From Pseudomonas lundensis (GTDB taxonomy: Bacteria; Pseudomonadota; Gammaproteobacteria; Pseudomonadales; Pseudomonadaceae), in NCBI RefSeq assembly GCF_001042985.1, contig NZ_JYKY01000011.1, positions 87,731-151,730 of the forward strand: a stretch of 64,000 nt of DNA, read 5' to 3'. Position numbers and translations under genes: made by a program. Numbering within the stretch: the first letter of the stretch is position 1; every line of letters begins with the position of its first letter. The notes beneath the pieces were generated by a model. The model was not told where the DNA came from. It did no database searches and saw nothing but the letters and a program-made list of their open reading frames with translations. Positions 29,892 to 39,683 of this stretch are shown piece after piece.

Positions 29892-30950
29892 ATGAGCAAG
29901 CAACCATCCCTGAGCTACAAAGACGCCGGTGTAGACATCGACGCCGGTGAAGCATTGGTCGAACGCATCAAGAGCGTGGCCAAGCGCACTGCACGCCCGG
30001 AAGTGATGGGCGGCCTCGGCGGTTTTGGCGCCCTCTGCGAAATTCCTGCCGGTTACAAGCAGCCTGTTTTGGTCTCCGGCACCGACGGCGTGGGCACCAA
30101 GCTGCGTCTGGCCCTGAACCTGAACAAACACGACAGCATCGGCATCGACCTGGTGGCCATGTGCGTGAACGACCTGATCGTGTGCGGCGCCGAGCCACTG
30201 TTCTTCCTCGATTACTACGCCACCGGCAAACTCAACGTTGAAACCGCGACCCAGGTGGTGACCGGTATCGGCGCAGGTTGCGAGCTGTCCGGCTGCTCGC
30301 TGGTAGGCGGCGAAACCGCTGAAATGCCAGGCATGTACGAAGGCGAAGACTACGACCTGGCAGGTTTCTGCGTTGGCGTGGTCGAAAAATCCGAAATCAT
30401 CGACGGCTCCAAAGTGGCTGCCGGTGACGCCCTGCTCGCCCTGCCGTCTTCAGGCCCGCACTCCAACGGTTACTCGCTGATCCGCAAGATCATCGAAGTG
30501 TCCGGTGCAGACATCGAAAACATCCAGCTCGACGGCAAGCCGCTGACCGACCTGCTGATGGCCCCGACCCGCATCTACGTCAAGCCGCTGCTCAAGCTGA
30601 TCAAGGAAACCGGCGTGGTCAAGGCCATGGCGCACATCACCGGCGGCGGCCTGCTGGACAACATCCCGCGCGTGCTGCCTAAAGGCGCCCAAGCCGTGGT
30701 GGACGTGGCCAGCTGGCAGCGCCCTGCGGTATTCGACTGGTTGCAGGAACAAGGCAACGTGGCCGAAACCGAAATGCACCGTGTCCTGAACTGCGGCGTC
30801 GGCATGGTGATCTGCGTGGCCCAGGCTGACGTAGAAACCGCCCTGAACGTGCTGCGTGAAGCCGGTGAACAGCCTTGGGTCATCGGCCAGATCGCAACTG
30901 CCGCAGAAGACGCTGCGCAAGTCGAGCTGCAAAACCTCAAGGCGCACTGA
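29892..30950 (+). CDS. purM: Phosphoribosylformylglycinamidine cyclo-ligase
   Basis: 352 residues from [23 protein letters not shown] synthetase, fifth step of purine synthesis. [32 protein letters not shown] and [16 protein letters not shown] are diagnostic. The frame continues 20 codons upstream without a family match. Its TGA overlaps the purN ATG by one base (TGATG), so the two are translationally linked. Confidence 0.96.
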   Translation: MSKQPSLSYKDAGVDIDAGEALVERIKSVAKRTARPEVMGGLGGFGALCEIPAGYKQPVLVSGTDGVGTKLRLALNLNKHDSIGIDLVAMCVNDLIVCGAEPLFFLDYYATGKLNVETATQVVTGIGAGCELSGCSLVGGETAEMPGMYEGEDYDLAGFCVGVVEKSEIIDGSKVAAGDALLALPSSGPHSNGYSLIRKIIEVSGADIENIQLDGKPLTDLLMAPTRIYVKPLLKLIKETGVVKAMAHITGGGLLDNIPRVLPKGAQAVVDVASWQRPAVFDWLQEQGNVAETEMHRVLNCGVGMVICVAQADVETALNVLREAGEQPWVIGQIATAAEDAAQVELQNLKAH

Positions 30951-31600
30951 TGCCTGACTCGTGTGATGTAGTGGTGCTGCTTTCCGGCAGCGGCAGCAAC
31001 TTGCAGGCCTTGATCGACAGCAAAGACGTCAAGGAAAGCCCGGCCACCCTGCGCGCGGTGATTTCCAACCGCGCCGACGCCCCGGGCCTGCAACGCGCCA
31101 TGAACGCGGGGATCGACACCCGTGTACTGGATCACACAGCATTCGAGGGCCGCGAGGCCTTCGATGCTGCACTGATCGACATCATCGACACTTTCAATCC
31201 GCACCTGGTGGTACTGGCCGGCTTCATGCGCATACTCAGCGCTGACTTCGTGCGCCACTATCAGGGGCGCCTGCTGAATATCCACCCGTCTTTACTGCCC
31301 AAATACAAAGGCCTGCACACGCACCAACGCGCACTGGAAGCGCAAGATCGTGAGCACGGTTGCAGCGTGCACTTCGTGACCGAGGAACTCGATGGCGGCC
31401 CTCTGGTCGTACAGGCAGTGATACCGGTCGAGTCTGAAGACACGCCAAGCAGTCTGGCGCTACGGGTGCATGCCCAGGAACACCGGATCTACCCGCTTGC
31501 AGTGCGCTGGTTTGCCGAGGGTCGCTTGTCTCTCGACGAACAAGGTGCATTATTGGACGGTCAATTACTCCCGGCCAGCGGCCACCAGATACAAATCTAG
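30950..31600 (+). CDS. purN: Phosphoribosylglycinamide formyltransferase
   Basis: 216 residues. VVLLSGSGSNLQALID is the N-terminal phosphate loop; NIHPSLLPKYKGLHTH carries the catalytic Asn-His pair, and the Asp lies in EELDGGPLV. It transfers formyl from 10-formyl-THF to GAR. Coupled to purM, and followed 8 bp later by the DUF3108 gene. Confidence 0.95.
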   Translation: MPDSCDVVVLLSGSGSNLQALIDSKDVKESPATLRAVISNRADAPGLQRAMNAGIDTRVLDHTAFEGREAFDAALIDIIDTFNPHLVVLAGFMRILSADFVRHYQGRLLNIHPSLLPKYKGLHTHQRALEAQDREHGCSVHFVTEELDGGPLVVQAVIPVESEDTPSSLALRVHAQEHRIYPLAVRWFAEGRLSLDEQGALLDGQLLPASGHQIQI

Positions 31601-31608
31601 GAGATTTT

Positions 31609-32322
31609 ATGCGTCGTGCCCTGCTCCTTGCCCTTAGCCTGCTAGCCATCCCAGCAGTGCAAGCGGCCGATCTTCAGCCTTTCAAGGCCAGCTACACCGC
31701 CGACTGGAAACAGTTGCCGATGAGCGGCTCCGCAGAACGCAGCCTGACCAAAGGCGCAGACAACGTCTGGACCTTGAACTTCAAGGCCTCGATGCTGATC
31801 GCGAGCCTGAACGAAGAAAGCACACTCAAGCTGGAAAAAGACCAGCCGGTGCCCCTGAGCTATCACTTCGAACGGGGTGGCCTGGGTAAAGCCAAAAACA
31901 TCGACCTGAACTTCAACTGGAAGGACATGACGGTTACCGGCACCGACAACAAGACGCCCGTGACGGTAAAACTGCTAACCGGCATGCTCGACAAGTCGAC
32001 CTATCAACTGGCCCTGCAGCGCGACGTCCTGGCCGGCAAAAAGTCGATGAGCTATCAAGTAGTTGATGGTGACGAAGTGGACACTTACGACTTCCGCGTC
32101 ATCGGCCCTGAAGTGGTCAGCACCAAGGCCGGCAAAATCAACGCCATCAAAGTCGAGCGCGTCCGCGACCCGGCCCAGAACAAGCGCATCACCGAGATGT
32201 GGTTCGCCAAGCAATGGGATGGCCTGCTGGTAGCCTTGCGTCAGGTCGAAAAAGACGGCAAGGAATACAACATCATGCTGCTCGACGGCACGGTGGACGG
32301 CAAGACAGTCAAAGGCGAATGA
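31609..32322 (+). CDS. DUF3108 domain-containing periplasmic protein
   Basis: 237 residues. Signal peptide MRRALLLALSLLAIPAVQAA, then a beta-rich domain with FKASYTADWKQLPMSG. A ribosome site AGGAG precedes the ATG, 8 bp after purN, so it is probably in the purMN transcript. Function unknown. It ends before a strong terminator, which also marks the left edge of the Hcp island. Confidence 0.85.
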   Translation: MRRALLLALSLLAIPAVQAADLQPFKASYTADWKQLPMSGSAERSLTKGADNVWTLNFKASMLIASLNEESTLKLEKDQPVPLSYHFERGGLGKAKNIDLNFNWKDMTVTGTDNKTPVTVKLLTGMLDKSTYQLALQRDVLAGKKSMSYQVVDGDEVDTYDFRVIGPEVVSTKAGKINAIKVERVRDPAQNKRITEMWFAKQWDGLLVALRQVEKDGKEYNIMLLDGTVDGKTVKGE

Positions 32323-32344
32323 GCCGCGACTGACAGTGCCAGAC

Positions 32345-32376
32345 AAAAAACCTCGCTCCGGCGAGGTTTTTTTTGA
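32345..32376 (+). terminator. Rho-independent terminator
   Basis: AAACCTCGC-tccg-GCGAGGTTT stem followed by a long T-run; ends the purMN-DUF3108 unit. Confidence 0.92.
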
Positions 32377-32475
32377 CCTTGAAACCCCGGCAAAGATGAA
32401 ACTTTTCAGAAACCCCCTACAACTTGCCTCTAACTCTTGCAATAGGATGCTCGAAAACTACAAAGAGTGGCACGT

Positions 32476-32961
32476 ATGGCTAACCATGGTTACATGACGA
32501 TCACCGGCAAGGCTCAAGGCCTGATTTCGGCGGGCTGTTCAACCCAGGACTCCATGGGTAATAAGTATCAGACAGCGCATACTGATGAAATCATGGTGCT
32601 GTCCTGCAACCATAATATGGCCAATGTCGGCAATATTAATAAACCAACACATCATCCAATTAACATATCCAAAAATATTGATAAATCTTCGCCGCTACTG
32701 GCTCAAGCACTCTCAAGTAGAGAAGAAATAAACTGCATCATCAGCTTTTACCGCGTTTCGCCCTATGGAAAGCAGGAGAAATTTTATTCTATCTCGATGA
32801 ATGGCGGAATTATTGCTGACCTGACATTTGAAATGCCTCACGCTATTTTGCTGCACGATGCAGAACCGCAAGAACATGTCGCCATCCGTTATCGAGACAT
32901 CACGTGGACCCACCATTCTGCCGGCACCAGCGGATACAGTACGTGGGGGGAATACGAGTGA
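32476..32961 (+). CDS. Type VI secretion tube protein Hcp (TssD family)
   Basis: 161 residues from MANHGYMTITGKAQGLISAG, the standard Hcp N-terminus, ending near IRYRDITWTHHSAGTSGYST. Hcp rings form the inner tube of the type VI secretion system and carry effectors. No T6SS structural genes are nearby, so this is an orphan Hcp dedicated to the effector that follows; its stop overlaps that gene's GTG (GTGA). Base composition is more AT-rich than the flanking core genes. Confidence 0.9.
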   Translation: MANHGYMTITGKAQGLISAGCSTQDSMGNKYQTAHTDEIMVLSCNHNMANVGNINKPTHHPINISKNIDKSSPLLAQALSSREEINCIISFYRVSPYGKQEKFYSISMNGGIIADLTFEMPHAILLHDAEPQEHVAIRYRDITWTHHSAGTSGYSTWGEYE

Positions 32962-33680
32962 AGCCAACCATTGAAAGTTGTATGCCTGGTAGCTGTGACT
33001 ATTGGATGGTCAGTGCCGCAGCTGGAAAGCTTGGAAGCCAAGCCAGCACATTGGGTGTCCGGCACATTAAGGACGGCGCACTGCGATTACAGTTCAATCG
33101 CGAAGTCGCTTACTATGCCAAAAGCATTGTTGATGATGTCTCGCAGGGCAAAAAAAGCCCTGAGCAGGGCTTACAAGATATTGAAAACGAACAGCGAAGC
33201 CTGCTGAACCAGTCAATGGAAATTGCTCAAAAAGGCGTGGGAGCAATCGCCGGGGCATTTCAAATTGCCGCAGGGGTCGGGATCTGTTACGCCTCAGCAG
33301 GTATCCTGTGCGTAGTTGCAGGCGCACCCATGATGGCCCATGGTGCTAATAATCTTTATGAAAACAGTCGTAACCTCTTAGAGAGTCGTTCTGATACCCA
33401 AGGCCCCGTCAGAAAGCTTTATCACGAGGGCGCTAAACTACTCGGCGGCAGCGCACATGATGGGAATATGGCCTATGGCACGGCTGATTTGGGACTTTCT
33501 GCATATGCCGTAGGAAGAATGGTATTAAATCCAGATGCCTAGCGCCTATTCAGGTATATAAAAACCGATTACGCCAGGTCATATAAAATAATAGGGAGTC
33601 GCGCTCTTGTATTCGAAGGGATTAGCGATAGCGTGACAGGTAGATCAATGTACCAAGAGCACAAAAACAATGATAAATAG
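32958..33680 (+). pseudogene. DUF4225 Hcp-associated effector, interrupted by an amber codon
   Basis: The frame starts at GTG 32958 and encodes 194 residues with a hydrophobic middle (GAFQIAAGVGICYASAGIL), ending NPDA at TAG 33540-33542. Immediately after, the same frame stays open for 45 more codons beginning RLFRYIKTDYARSYK and stopping at 33680. As I recall the family, W follows PDA, so TGG to TAG would explain the stop. The extended end overlaps the next gene's ATG by 11 bp, supporting the longer form as ancestral. DUF4225 proteins accompany Hcp and are thought to be membrane-acting toxins. Confidence 0.75.
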
Positions 33681-33990
33681 CACTCTAGTTTCCTTTTTAT
33701 ACCTAACACTCTCTCTGACAGCACTGTCCTCTTTATATTTTTTTTCACGCTTTTTCTCTGGTAAAAAATTCAAATGGCGATGGTTTTTTTTATGCTTGCT
33801 CTTAACTCTTTTTGTTGGATCTTTCCATATGAGCACAGTGAAGTACGGATATGACATTATCTTTCCTGCACTAAAACCTATCCTGAAGGATAATGATGCA
33901 GTTGGATGGATCGCATTGTTAAGTATCTTTCTCCATACAGCCTGTATCCCCACCCAATATGAGCCCAAGCGATGGTTTTACCGAAAATAA
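33670..33990 (+). CDS. Small membrane protein, likely DUF4225 immunity
   Basis: 106 residues with three hydrophobic segments (VSFLYLTLSLTALSSLYFF, WRWFFLCLLLTLFVGSF and AVGWIALLSIFLHTACI), so probably an inner-membrane protein. No family recognised. Its ATG overlaps the ancestral end of the interrupted effector. Position right after a membrane-type T6SS effector is the basis for the immunity call, which is inference. The gene itself looks intact. Confidence 0.6.
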   Translation: MINSTLVSFLYLTLSLTALSSLYFFSRFFSGKKFKWRWFFLCLLLTLFVGSFHMSTVKYGYDIIFPALKPILKDNDAVGWIALLSIFLHTACIPTQYEPKRWFYRK

Positions 33991-34411
33991 ACTCACATCC
34001 AATCAGTCTCGCCAAGAGGTGTGAGCAGGCCGAGGGAGCGATAGGATCATTTGATCAAGGGCCGCCATCGCATACCTTCCACCACTGCTTTTGAAGGTTG
34101 ATATCCCTGAAGGAAAGCCAAATCGCACTCCGCAGGGAAGCACTTCACTCTGAGCTGAGTACCACGTCAGCCGAGCTTGTTGGAGGCGCACGTGTAGCGT
34201 AAACATGCTCCGGCGACGGGTTGTGTCTGCTTTAGCGGGTTTGGACGCGAGCTGAGACTCTACGCAGCCAATCATGTAATCGTCAGCAATGTCAAAAACA
34301 GCCTTGGTCGGTATGTTCCACCGCGAAAGCGACGCCCAGGACTACAAGGCCGAGCTGGAAAAGCTGGAAGCGCAACAGCGCCGGTCCTGAAGCATTGATA
34401 CGACCCTCTTG
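33991..34411. other. Right flank of the Hcp island, no convincing gene
   Basis: A minus-strand open frame at 34003-34275 has no family features. A plus-strand 33-residue frame at 34289-34390 (MSKTALVGMFHRESDAQDYK...) reads like the tail of a helical protein and may be a fragment of a deleted gene. Nothing here is supported as a functional gene. Confidence 0.35.
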
Positions 34412-34446
34412 AAAACAACAAACCCCGCCGAAGCGGGGATTGTTTT
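34412..34446 (-). terminator. Rho-independent terminator
   Basis: CCCCGC-cgaa-GCGGGG stem with AAAACAACAAA on one side and ATTGTTTT on the other, 20 bp past the stop of the DUF2058 gene on the minus strand. Confidence 0.85.
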
Positions 34447-34465
34447 GACAGCCATGAAGGCGTGC

Positions 34466-35011
34466 TTACCACATCAGATCATCTGGGATCTGGTACGCCG
34501 CATACGGATCGTCTTCTTCAGGTGTTTTCGGCTCAACCAGAATGTTGAGCTGCACGATCCGGCGCGGGTCGCGCTCCTGAATTTTCAATGCCGCTTCACG
34601 CGGGATAACTTCGTAGCCACCCTGATGCTGCACGATCGCCAGCGAGCCATTGGCCAGCTTGTTGCGCATCAGCGTGTTGACCGACAGGCGCTTGACCTTC
34701 TTGTCGTCCACGAAGTTGTAGTAGTCCTCAGTGCTGAGCTTGGGCAAGCGCGAAACTTCGATTAATTGCTTGATTTGAGCGGCGCGGGCCTTTTGTTCGG
34801 CCTTCTCCTGCTGCTGACGGTTCAGCTCCTGGTCGCGCTTGATCTTCTCGGCCTTGGCTTCGGCCGCCAGGCGCTGCTGAGTGTCATCCAGCTCGATCTG
34901 GCCTTTATGGGCCAGACGCTGCTGCTTCTGCTTTTCTTTACCGGCCTGCTTGGCCTGTTTCTCGTTGACCAGTCCGGCTTTGAGCAACTGGTCGCGTAGG
35001 GAAATGCTCAT
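34466..35011 (-). CDS. DUF2058 family protein (YaiL-like)
   Basis: 181 residues. MSISLRDQLLKAGLVNEKQA followed by a very basic, Gln/Lys-rich coiled coil (residues ~20-100), then a compact C-terminal part with LSTEDYYNFVDDKKVKRL and ending PDDLMW. This matches the nucleoprotein/polynucleotide-associated YaiL family; precise function unknown. It lies 22 bp downstream of mazG and is probably co-transcribed. Confidence 0.87.
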   Translation of the reverse strand: MSISLRDQLLKAGLVNEKQAKQAGKEKQKQQRLAHKGQIELDDTQQRLAAEAKAEKIKRDQELNRQQQEKAEQKARAAQIKQLIEVSRLPKLSTEDYYNFVDDKKVKRLSVNTLMRNKLANGSLAIVQHQGGYEVIPREAALKIQERDPRRIVQLNILVEPKTPEEDDPYAAYQIPDDLMW

Positions 35012-35033
35012 CTACTTACTCACTTAGGCAAAC

Positions 35034-35870
35034 TCAGCCGCAGCTGGGTAAATTCTTTTCCTGGCGCTTGGCTTCACCCCAGAGGGCGTCCAGGTCTTCA
35101 AGGGTGCAATCTTCAATGGGGCGCAGGGTATCGCGCAATGCCTGCTCGATAAACCTGAAACGCCTGTCAAATTTGGCATTTGCCCCACGCAAGGCCGTTT
35201 CAGGGTCAACTTTCAGGTGTCGCGCCAGATTCACCACGGAAAACAGCAGGTCACCGACCTCGTCATGGATGGCAGTCGAGTCGTTGTCCGCCATGGCTTC
35301 CAGCACTTCGTCGAGTTCTTCACGCACTTTGTCCAGCACCGGCAGGGCCGCAGGCCAGTCGAAGCCTACCTGAGCGGCGCGCTTCTGCAATTTGGCGGCC
35401 CGCGATAAGGCGGGCAACGCCACGGGCACGTCATCGAGCAAAGACAACTGATGGGGCGCCGACGCTTTTTCGGCCCGTTCTTGAGCCTTGATTTCATCCC
35501 AACGCTGCTTGACCTGTTCTTCGCTCAGGCGCGGCACGTCCAGCGGGGCATACAGATCGCCCGTCGGAAATACATGGGGATGGCGGCGGATGAGCTTGCG
35601 GGTGATGCTGTCAATGACCCCGGCAAATTCAAAGCGCCCTTCTTCACGGGCTAACTGGCTGTAATAAACCACTTGAAACAACAAGTCGCCCAACTCGCCT
35701 TGCAAGTGCTCGAAGTCGCCCTGCTCGATGGCGTCCGCGACTTCATACGCCTCTTCAAGGGTGTAAGGCACGATCGTGCGGTAGGTTTGCTTGATGTCCC
35801 ACGGGCAGCCGTACTGCGGATCACGCAGCCGGGCCATGAGGTGGAGCAAATCGTCGAGGTTGTACATCAC
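35034..35870 (-). CDS. mazG: Nucleoside triphosphate pyrophosphohydrolase MazG
   Basis: 278 residues with two MazG domains. The N-terminal one has CPWDIKQTYRTIVPYTLEEA and the metal-binding EExxE/ExxD pattern (LEEAYEVADAIE, ELGDLLFQVVYYS). The C-terminal repeat has REELDEVLEAM and DEVGDLLFSVVN. It hydrolyses NTPs to NMP and PPi, and in enterics modulates ppGpp output. Its position next to relA fits that link. Start could also be 35867. Confidence 0.93.
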   Translation of the reverse strand: MMYNLDDLLHLMARLRDPQYGCPWDIKQTYRTIVPYTLEEAYEVADAIEQGDFEHLQGELGDLLFQVVYYSQLAREEGRFEFAGVIDSITRKLIRRHPHVFPTGDLYAPLDVPRLSEEQVKQRWDEIKAQERAEKASAPHQLSLLDDVPVALPALSRAAKLQKRAAQVGFDWPAALPVLDKVREELDEVLEAMADNDSTAIHDEVGDLLFSVVNLARHLKVDPETALRGANAKFDRRFRFIEQALRDTLRPIEDCTLEDLDALWGEAKRQEKNLPSCG

Positions 35871-35957
35871 GGATCTCTTCTACAAAACGCTATGAGCAGG
35901 GCCGCACGCAACGCCAGTTACCCGCCTCCAGTGGCTGAAAGCGGGGTTCCTCAGACC

Positions 35958-38210
35958 TTATCGCGGCTCACTGCGCCCGATACGCCGGGTTTCAATGATG
36001 TTGGGCAGTTGCGAGATTTTTCCCAACAGACGCCCCAGCGAATCGAGCCCCGGAATCTCGATGGTCAAGGACATCAGCGCGGTGTTGTCCTCTTTGTTCG
36101 AGCGGGTGTTGACCGCCAATACGTTGATCCGCTCGTTGAGCAGCACTTGCGACACGTCACGCAGCAGCCCGGAACGGTCGTACGCCCGAATCTCGATATC
36201 CACCGGGTAGGTGGAAACCGGGATCGGCCCCCAGTTGACTTGAATCATCCGCTCAGGCTCGCGGCTGCCCAGTTGCAGCACCGAGGCGCAATCCTGGCGG
36301 TGAATGCTCACGCCACGCCCCTGGGTGATGTAACCGACGATGGCATCGCCCGGCAGCGGCTGGCAGCAACCGGCCATTTGTGTGAGCAGGTTGCCCACGC
36401 CTTCGATCTGGATGTCGCCGCGCTTGCCCGGTTTGTAGCCTGTGGCCTTGCGTGGAATCAGCTCCATCTGCTCGTTGCCGCGTTCGGGCTCGACCATTTG
36501 CTGCGCAAGATTGATCAACTGCGCCAGACGCAAGTCGCCCGCGCCCAGTGCCGCGTACATGTCCTCGGCGGTTTTCATGTTGGCCTTGTCGGCCAGCTTC
36601 TCGTAATCCACCGCAGGCAGGCCCAAGCGGCCCAGCTCGCGCTCAAGCAGGGTTTTACCCGCGGCCACGTTCTGGTCACGCGCCTGCAACTTGAACCAAT
36701 GCACAATCTTGGCCCGGGCCCGCGACGTGGTGATGTAACCCAGGTTCGGGTTCAGCCAGTCACGGCTCGGCGTGCCATGTTTGCTGGTGATGATCTCGAC
36801 CTGCTCACCCGTTTGCAGGCTGTAGTTGAGCGGCACAATTCGCCCGTTGATCTTCGCGCCCCGGCAGTTATGGCCGATTTCGGTGTGCACCCGATACGCG
36901 AAGTCCAGCGGTGTCGCGCCTTTGGGCAAGTCGATGGCGTGCCCGTCCGGGGTGAAGATATAGACCCGGTCCGGTTCGATATCGACCCGCAGTTGCTCGG
37001 CCAGACCACCGATATCGCCCAGTTCTTCGTGCCATTCCAGCACTTGGCGCAGCCACGAGATTTTCTCTTCGTACTGATTGGAACCGGCCTTGACGTCAGT
37101 GCCCTTGTACCGCCAGTGCGCGCATACCCCGAGTTCGGCCTCTTCGTGCATGGCGTGGGTGCGGATCTGCACCTCAAGTACCTTGCCCTCCGGCCCGATC
37201 ACGGCGGTGTGCAGCGAGCGATAGCCGTTCTCTTTCGGGTTGGCGATGTAATCGTCGAATTCTTTCGGGATATGGCGCCACAGCGTATGGACGATGCCCA
37301 GCGCGGTGTAGCAATCGCGCATCTCGGGCACCAGCACCCGCACGGCTCGCACGTCATAGATCTGGCTGAAGGCCAGACCCTTGCGCTGCATTTTGCGCCA
37401 GATGGAATAGATGTGTTTGGCCCGGCCGCTGATGTCCGCGTCAACGCCAGTGGCTTCCAGCTCCGTACGCAACTGATTCATGACATCGGAGATGAAACGC
37501 TCGCGATCCAGGCGACGCTCATGGAGCAAGGTCGCGATCTGCTTGTACTGCTCAGGCTCAAGGTAACGGAAGGACAAGTCCTCCAGCTCCCACTTGATAT
37601 GACCGATGCCGAGACGGTGCGCCAAGGGCGCATAAATATCGAACACCTCGCGGGCCACGCGGTTGCGTTTTTCGTCCGGGGCATTCTTGACGGCGCGAAT
37701 GGCGCAGGTGCGCTCGGCCAGCTTGATGAGCGCGACGCGCACGTCATCGACCATGGCCACCAGCATTTTGCGCAGGTTCTCAACTTGGCCCTGGGTGCCC
37801 AGCACCATCGACTGACGCGGGCTCAGGCTGGCGCTGATCGCGGCCATGCGCAGTACGCCATCAATCAGCTTGGCCACCACCTGGCCGAAGCGCTGGGTAA
37901 CGGCGGGCAGTTGAATCTGGCCTTCACGCACGCCGCGATAGAGAATCGCCGCGACCAGCGAATCCTGATCCAGCTTCAGATCCGCGAGAATTTCAGCGAT
38001 TTCAAGCCCGGTGCGAAAGCTCGAGGTGCCTTCGGTCCACAGGTTTTTCGCGGCATTGGCTTGCTGTTCAGCCTCGCGTGCAAACTCACAGGCTTCTTTC
38101 AAGGCTTCACGGTCCAGCGCGACATCCACACTCACGGCATGATCAAGCCATGCGTCGAGGTTGAGACTGCCGTCGGTGTTGATCGGCTGGTGTGCTCTGA
38201 CCTGTACCAT
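35958..38210 (-). CDS. relA: GTP pyrophosphokinase RelA
   Basis: 750 residues from MVQVRAHQPINTDGSLNLDA. Degenerate HD domain (~60-200), synthetase domain with YDVRAVRVLVPEMRDCY and ENGYRSLHTAVIGPEG, TGS domain around 410-470 (VYIFTPDGHAIDLPKGATPL), zinc-finger-like segment, and C-terminal ACT domain. It makes (p)ppGpp on stalled ribosomes. The frame extends to 38237 but the family start is 38210. Downstream of rlmD, upstream of mazG. Confidence 0.95.
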   Translation of the reverse strand: MVQVRAHQPINTDGSLNLDAWLDHAVSVDVALDREALKEACEFAREAEQQANAAKNLWTEGTSSFRTGLEIAEILADLKLDQDSLVAAILYRGVREGQIQLPAVTQRFGQVVAKLIDGVLRMAAISASLSPRQSMVLGTQGQVENLRKMLVAMVDDVRVALIKLAERTCAIRAVKNAPDEKRNRVAREVFDIYAPLAHRLGIGHIKWELEDLSFRYLEPEQYKQIATLLHERRLDRERFISDVMNQLRTELEATGVDADISGRAKHIYSIWRKMQRKGLAFSQIYDVRAVRVLVPEMRDCYTALGIVHTLWRHIPKEFDDYIANPKENGYRSLHTAVIGPEGKVLEVQIRTHAMHEEAELGVCAHWRYKGTDVKAGSNQYEEKISWLRQVLEWHEELGDIGGLAEQLRVDIEPDRVYIFTPDGHAIDLPKGATPLDFAYRVHTEIGHNCRGAKINGRIVPLNYSLQTGEQVEIITSKHGTPSRDWLNPNLGYITTSRARAKIVHWFKLQARDQNVAAGKTLLERELGRLGLPAVDYEKLADKANMKTAEDMYAALGAGDLRLAQLINLAQQMVEPERGNEQMELIPRKATGYKPGKRGDIQIEGVGNLLTQMAGCCQPLPGDAIVGYITQGRGVSIHRQDCASVLQLGSREPERMIQVNWGPIPVSTYPVDIEIRAYDRSGLLRDVSQVLLNERINVLAVNTRSNKEDNTALMSLTIEIPGLDSLGRLLGKISQLPNIIETRRIGRSEPR

Positions 38211-38228
38211 CTTGCTTACCTTCCCTAC

Positions 38229-38247
38229 GGCGCACATTCAGTGCGCC
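38229..38247 (-). other. Hairpin between rlmD and relA
   Basis: GGCGCAC-attca-GTGCGCC, a 7-bp perfect stem ending 19 bp before the relA start codon. There is no T-run. It could act as a weak terminator or affect relA translation; both are inference. Confidence 0.4.
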
Positions 38248-38330
38248 GAAATCACCGGCCCGAATCCCGATTCCACGCCACAGGGCCAAGTCGCGTGGAA
38301 CTGCGGGCCCGTAGAAATAGACAGACCGTC

Positions 38331-39683
38331 CTAGTCTGCTTCAAATAACGCCATTGCCTCGACATGCGCGGTTTGCGGAAACATATCGAGGATTCCGGCA
38401 CGTTTTAACCGATAACCCTGCTTCATCAGTTCAACCGTGTCGCGCGCCAGCGTGGCCGGGTTGCACGACACATACACCAAGCGTTTGGCCCCAAGGGCAG
38501 ACAGCTTGCGTACCACTTCATAAGCGCCATCGCGGGGCGGGTCCAGCAGCACGGCAGAAAAACCGTCTTTGGCCCATGCTGCTTGCGCCAGCGGCTGCGA
38601 CAGGTCGGCCTGAAAAAACGCTGCATTATGCAGGTTGTTACTGACCGCGTTTAGCGCAGCGCGTTCGACCATCGTCGCAACCCCCTCAACCGCCACCACC
38701 TCGCGGACCTGTTTGGCCAGCGGCAACGCGAAGTTACCCAGCCCGCAAAACAAGTCAAGAACCCGCTCGTCGGCTTGAGGCGCCAGCCATTCCAGCGCCT
38801 GAGCCACCATGGCCTCGTTGACCCCTGCATTGACCTGAACAAAGTCGCCGGGGCGATAGGCCAGTTGCAAATTCCATTGCTCTAAAAGGTAGACCAACGT
38901 TTGAGTCAAATCGACAGGCTGCGGTTCACCTTCGCCATGCAACCACAATTGGGCACCGTGGGTGAGGCAAAACCCCTGCAACAGCTGCATGTCTACTTCG
39001 CTGAGCGGCGCCATGTGGCGCAGCAGCACGGCAATCGCCGACCCACTGAACAACTCGACATGGCCCAGCGCCCTCGGGTTGCTCAACTGACGCAACAGAG
39101 CGGGCAGCCCGGCCATGATAGGTTGCAAAGCCTGTACCAGAACCAAACAGTGATCGATGGCCACAATGTCCTGACTGCCAGCCGCGCGGAAACCGACTTC
39201 CAGCTGTTTGGCACGCGCATCCCAACGCACCGCAATGCGGGCGCGGCGGCGGTAGCCGAACTCGGGCCCGGTCAACGGCGCGGCCCACTCCTCAGGTTCG
39301 ACAGCCGCTACCCGCGACAACTGCTCGGCCAGCATGCGCTGTTTAAGTGCAAGCTGCTCGTCGTGGGGCAGGTGCTGCACGCTGCAGCCGCCACAGCGCC
39401 CGGCATGGGCACACGGGGCGACGCGGCGCACTTCACTGGCTGTAAAGACGCGCTCAGTGCGGGCCTCAACGATTTTGCCGTGGGCACCCAGCACCCTGGC
39501 CTCCACGTCTTCACCGGCCAGCGCACCGCTGACAAACCAGGTCCGGCCGTCAAGGAAGGCAATGCCGCGGCCATCATTGGCCAGACGCTCGATGCGCAAA
39601 CGCTGTTTTTTGCCCGTGGGCACTTGCGGGGCCTTGGTGCCGCCAGCCGGCTGAAACCGCAGGCCTCTTGCTTGCTTAGCCAT
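38331..39683 (-). CDS. rlmD: 23S rRNA (uracil(1939)-C(5))-methyltransferase RlmD
   Basis: 450 residues. N-terminal TRAM domain ([20 protein letters not shown]), an iron-sulfur cluster site in [20 protein letters not shown], and a SAM methyltransferase domain with [15 protein letters not shown]. The active-site Cys lies in [14 protein letters not shown]. Its ATG touches the cysM stop (TGATG), so the two are coupled. Confidence 0.94.
   Translation of the reverse strand: MAKQARGLRFQPAGGTKAPQVPTGKKQRLRIERLANDGRGIAFLDGRTWFVSGALAGEDVEARVLGAHGKIVEARTERVFTASEVRRVAPCAHAGRCGGCSVQHLPHDEQLALKQRMLAEQLSRVAAVEPEEWAAPLTGPEFGYRRRARIAVRWDARAKQLEVGFRAAGSQDIVAIDHCLVLVQALQPIMAGLPALLRQLSNPRALGHVELFSGSAIAVLLRHMAPLSEVDMQLLQGFCLTHGAQLWLHGEGEPQPVDLTQTLVYLLEQWNLQLAYRPGDFVQVNAGVNEAMVAQALEWLAPQADERVLDLFCGLGNFALPLAKQVREVVAVEGVATMVERAALNAVSNNLHNAAFFQADLSQPLAQAAWAKDGFSAVLLDPPRDGAYEVVRKLSALGAKRLVYVSCNPATLARDTVELMKQGYRLKRAGILDMFPQTAHVEAMALFEAD

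Noticed and set aside
34003..34275. 90-codon minus-strand frame at the island flank
   Set aside because: No family features, no ribosome site and no neighbours to support it.
32345..34446. Hcp island as an integrated element with attachment sites
   Set aside because: No integrase, tRNA or matching direct repeats were found at the edges; terminators mark both ends but do not show integration.
35673..38348. 891-codon open frame on the plus strand opposite relA
   Set aside because: It lies entirely antisense to relA and its flanks, has low-complexity His/Gln/Arg-rich composition and no family motif; an effect of GC-biased third positions.
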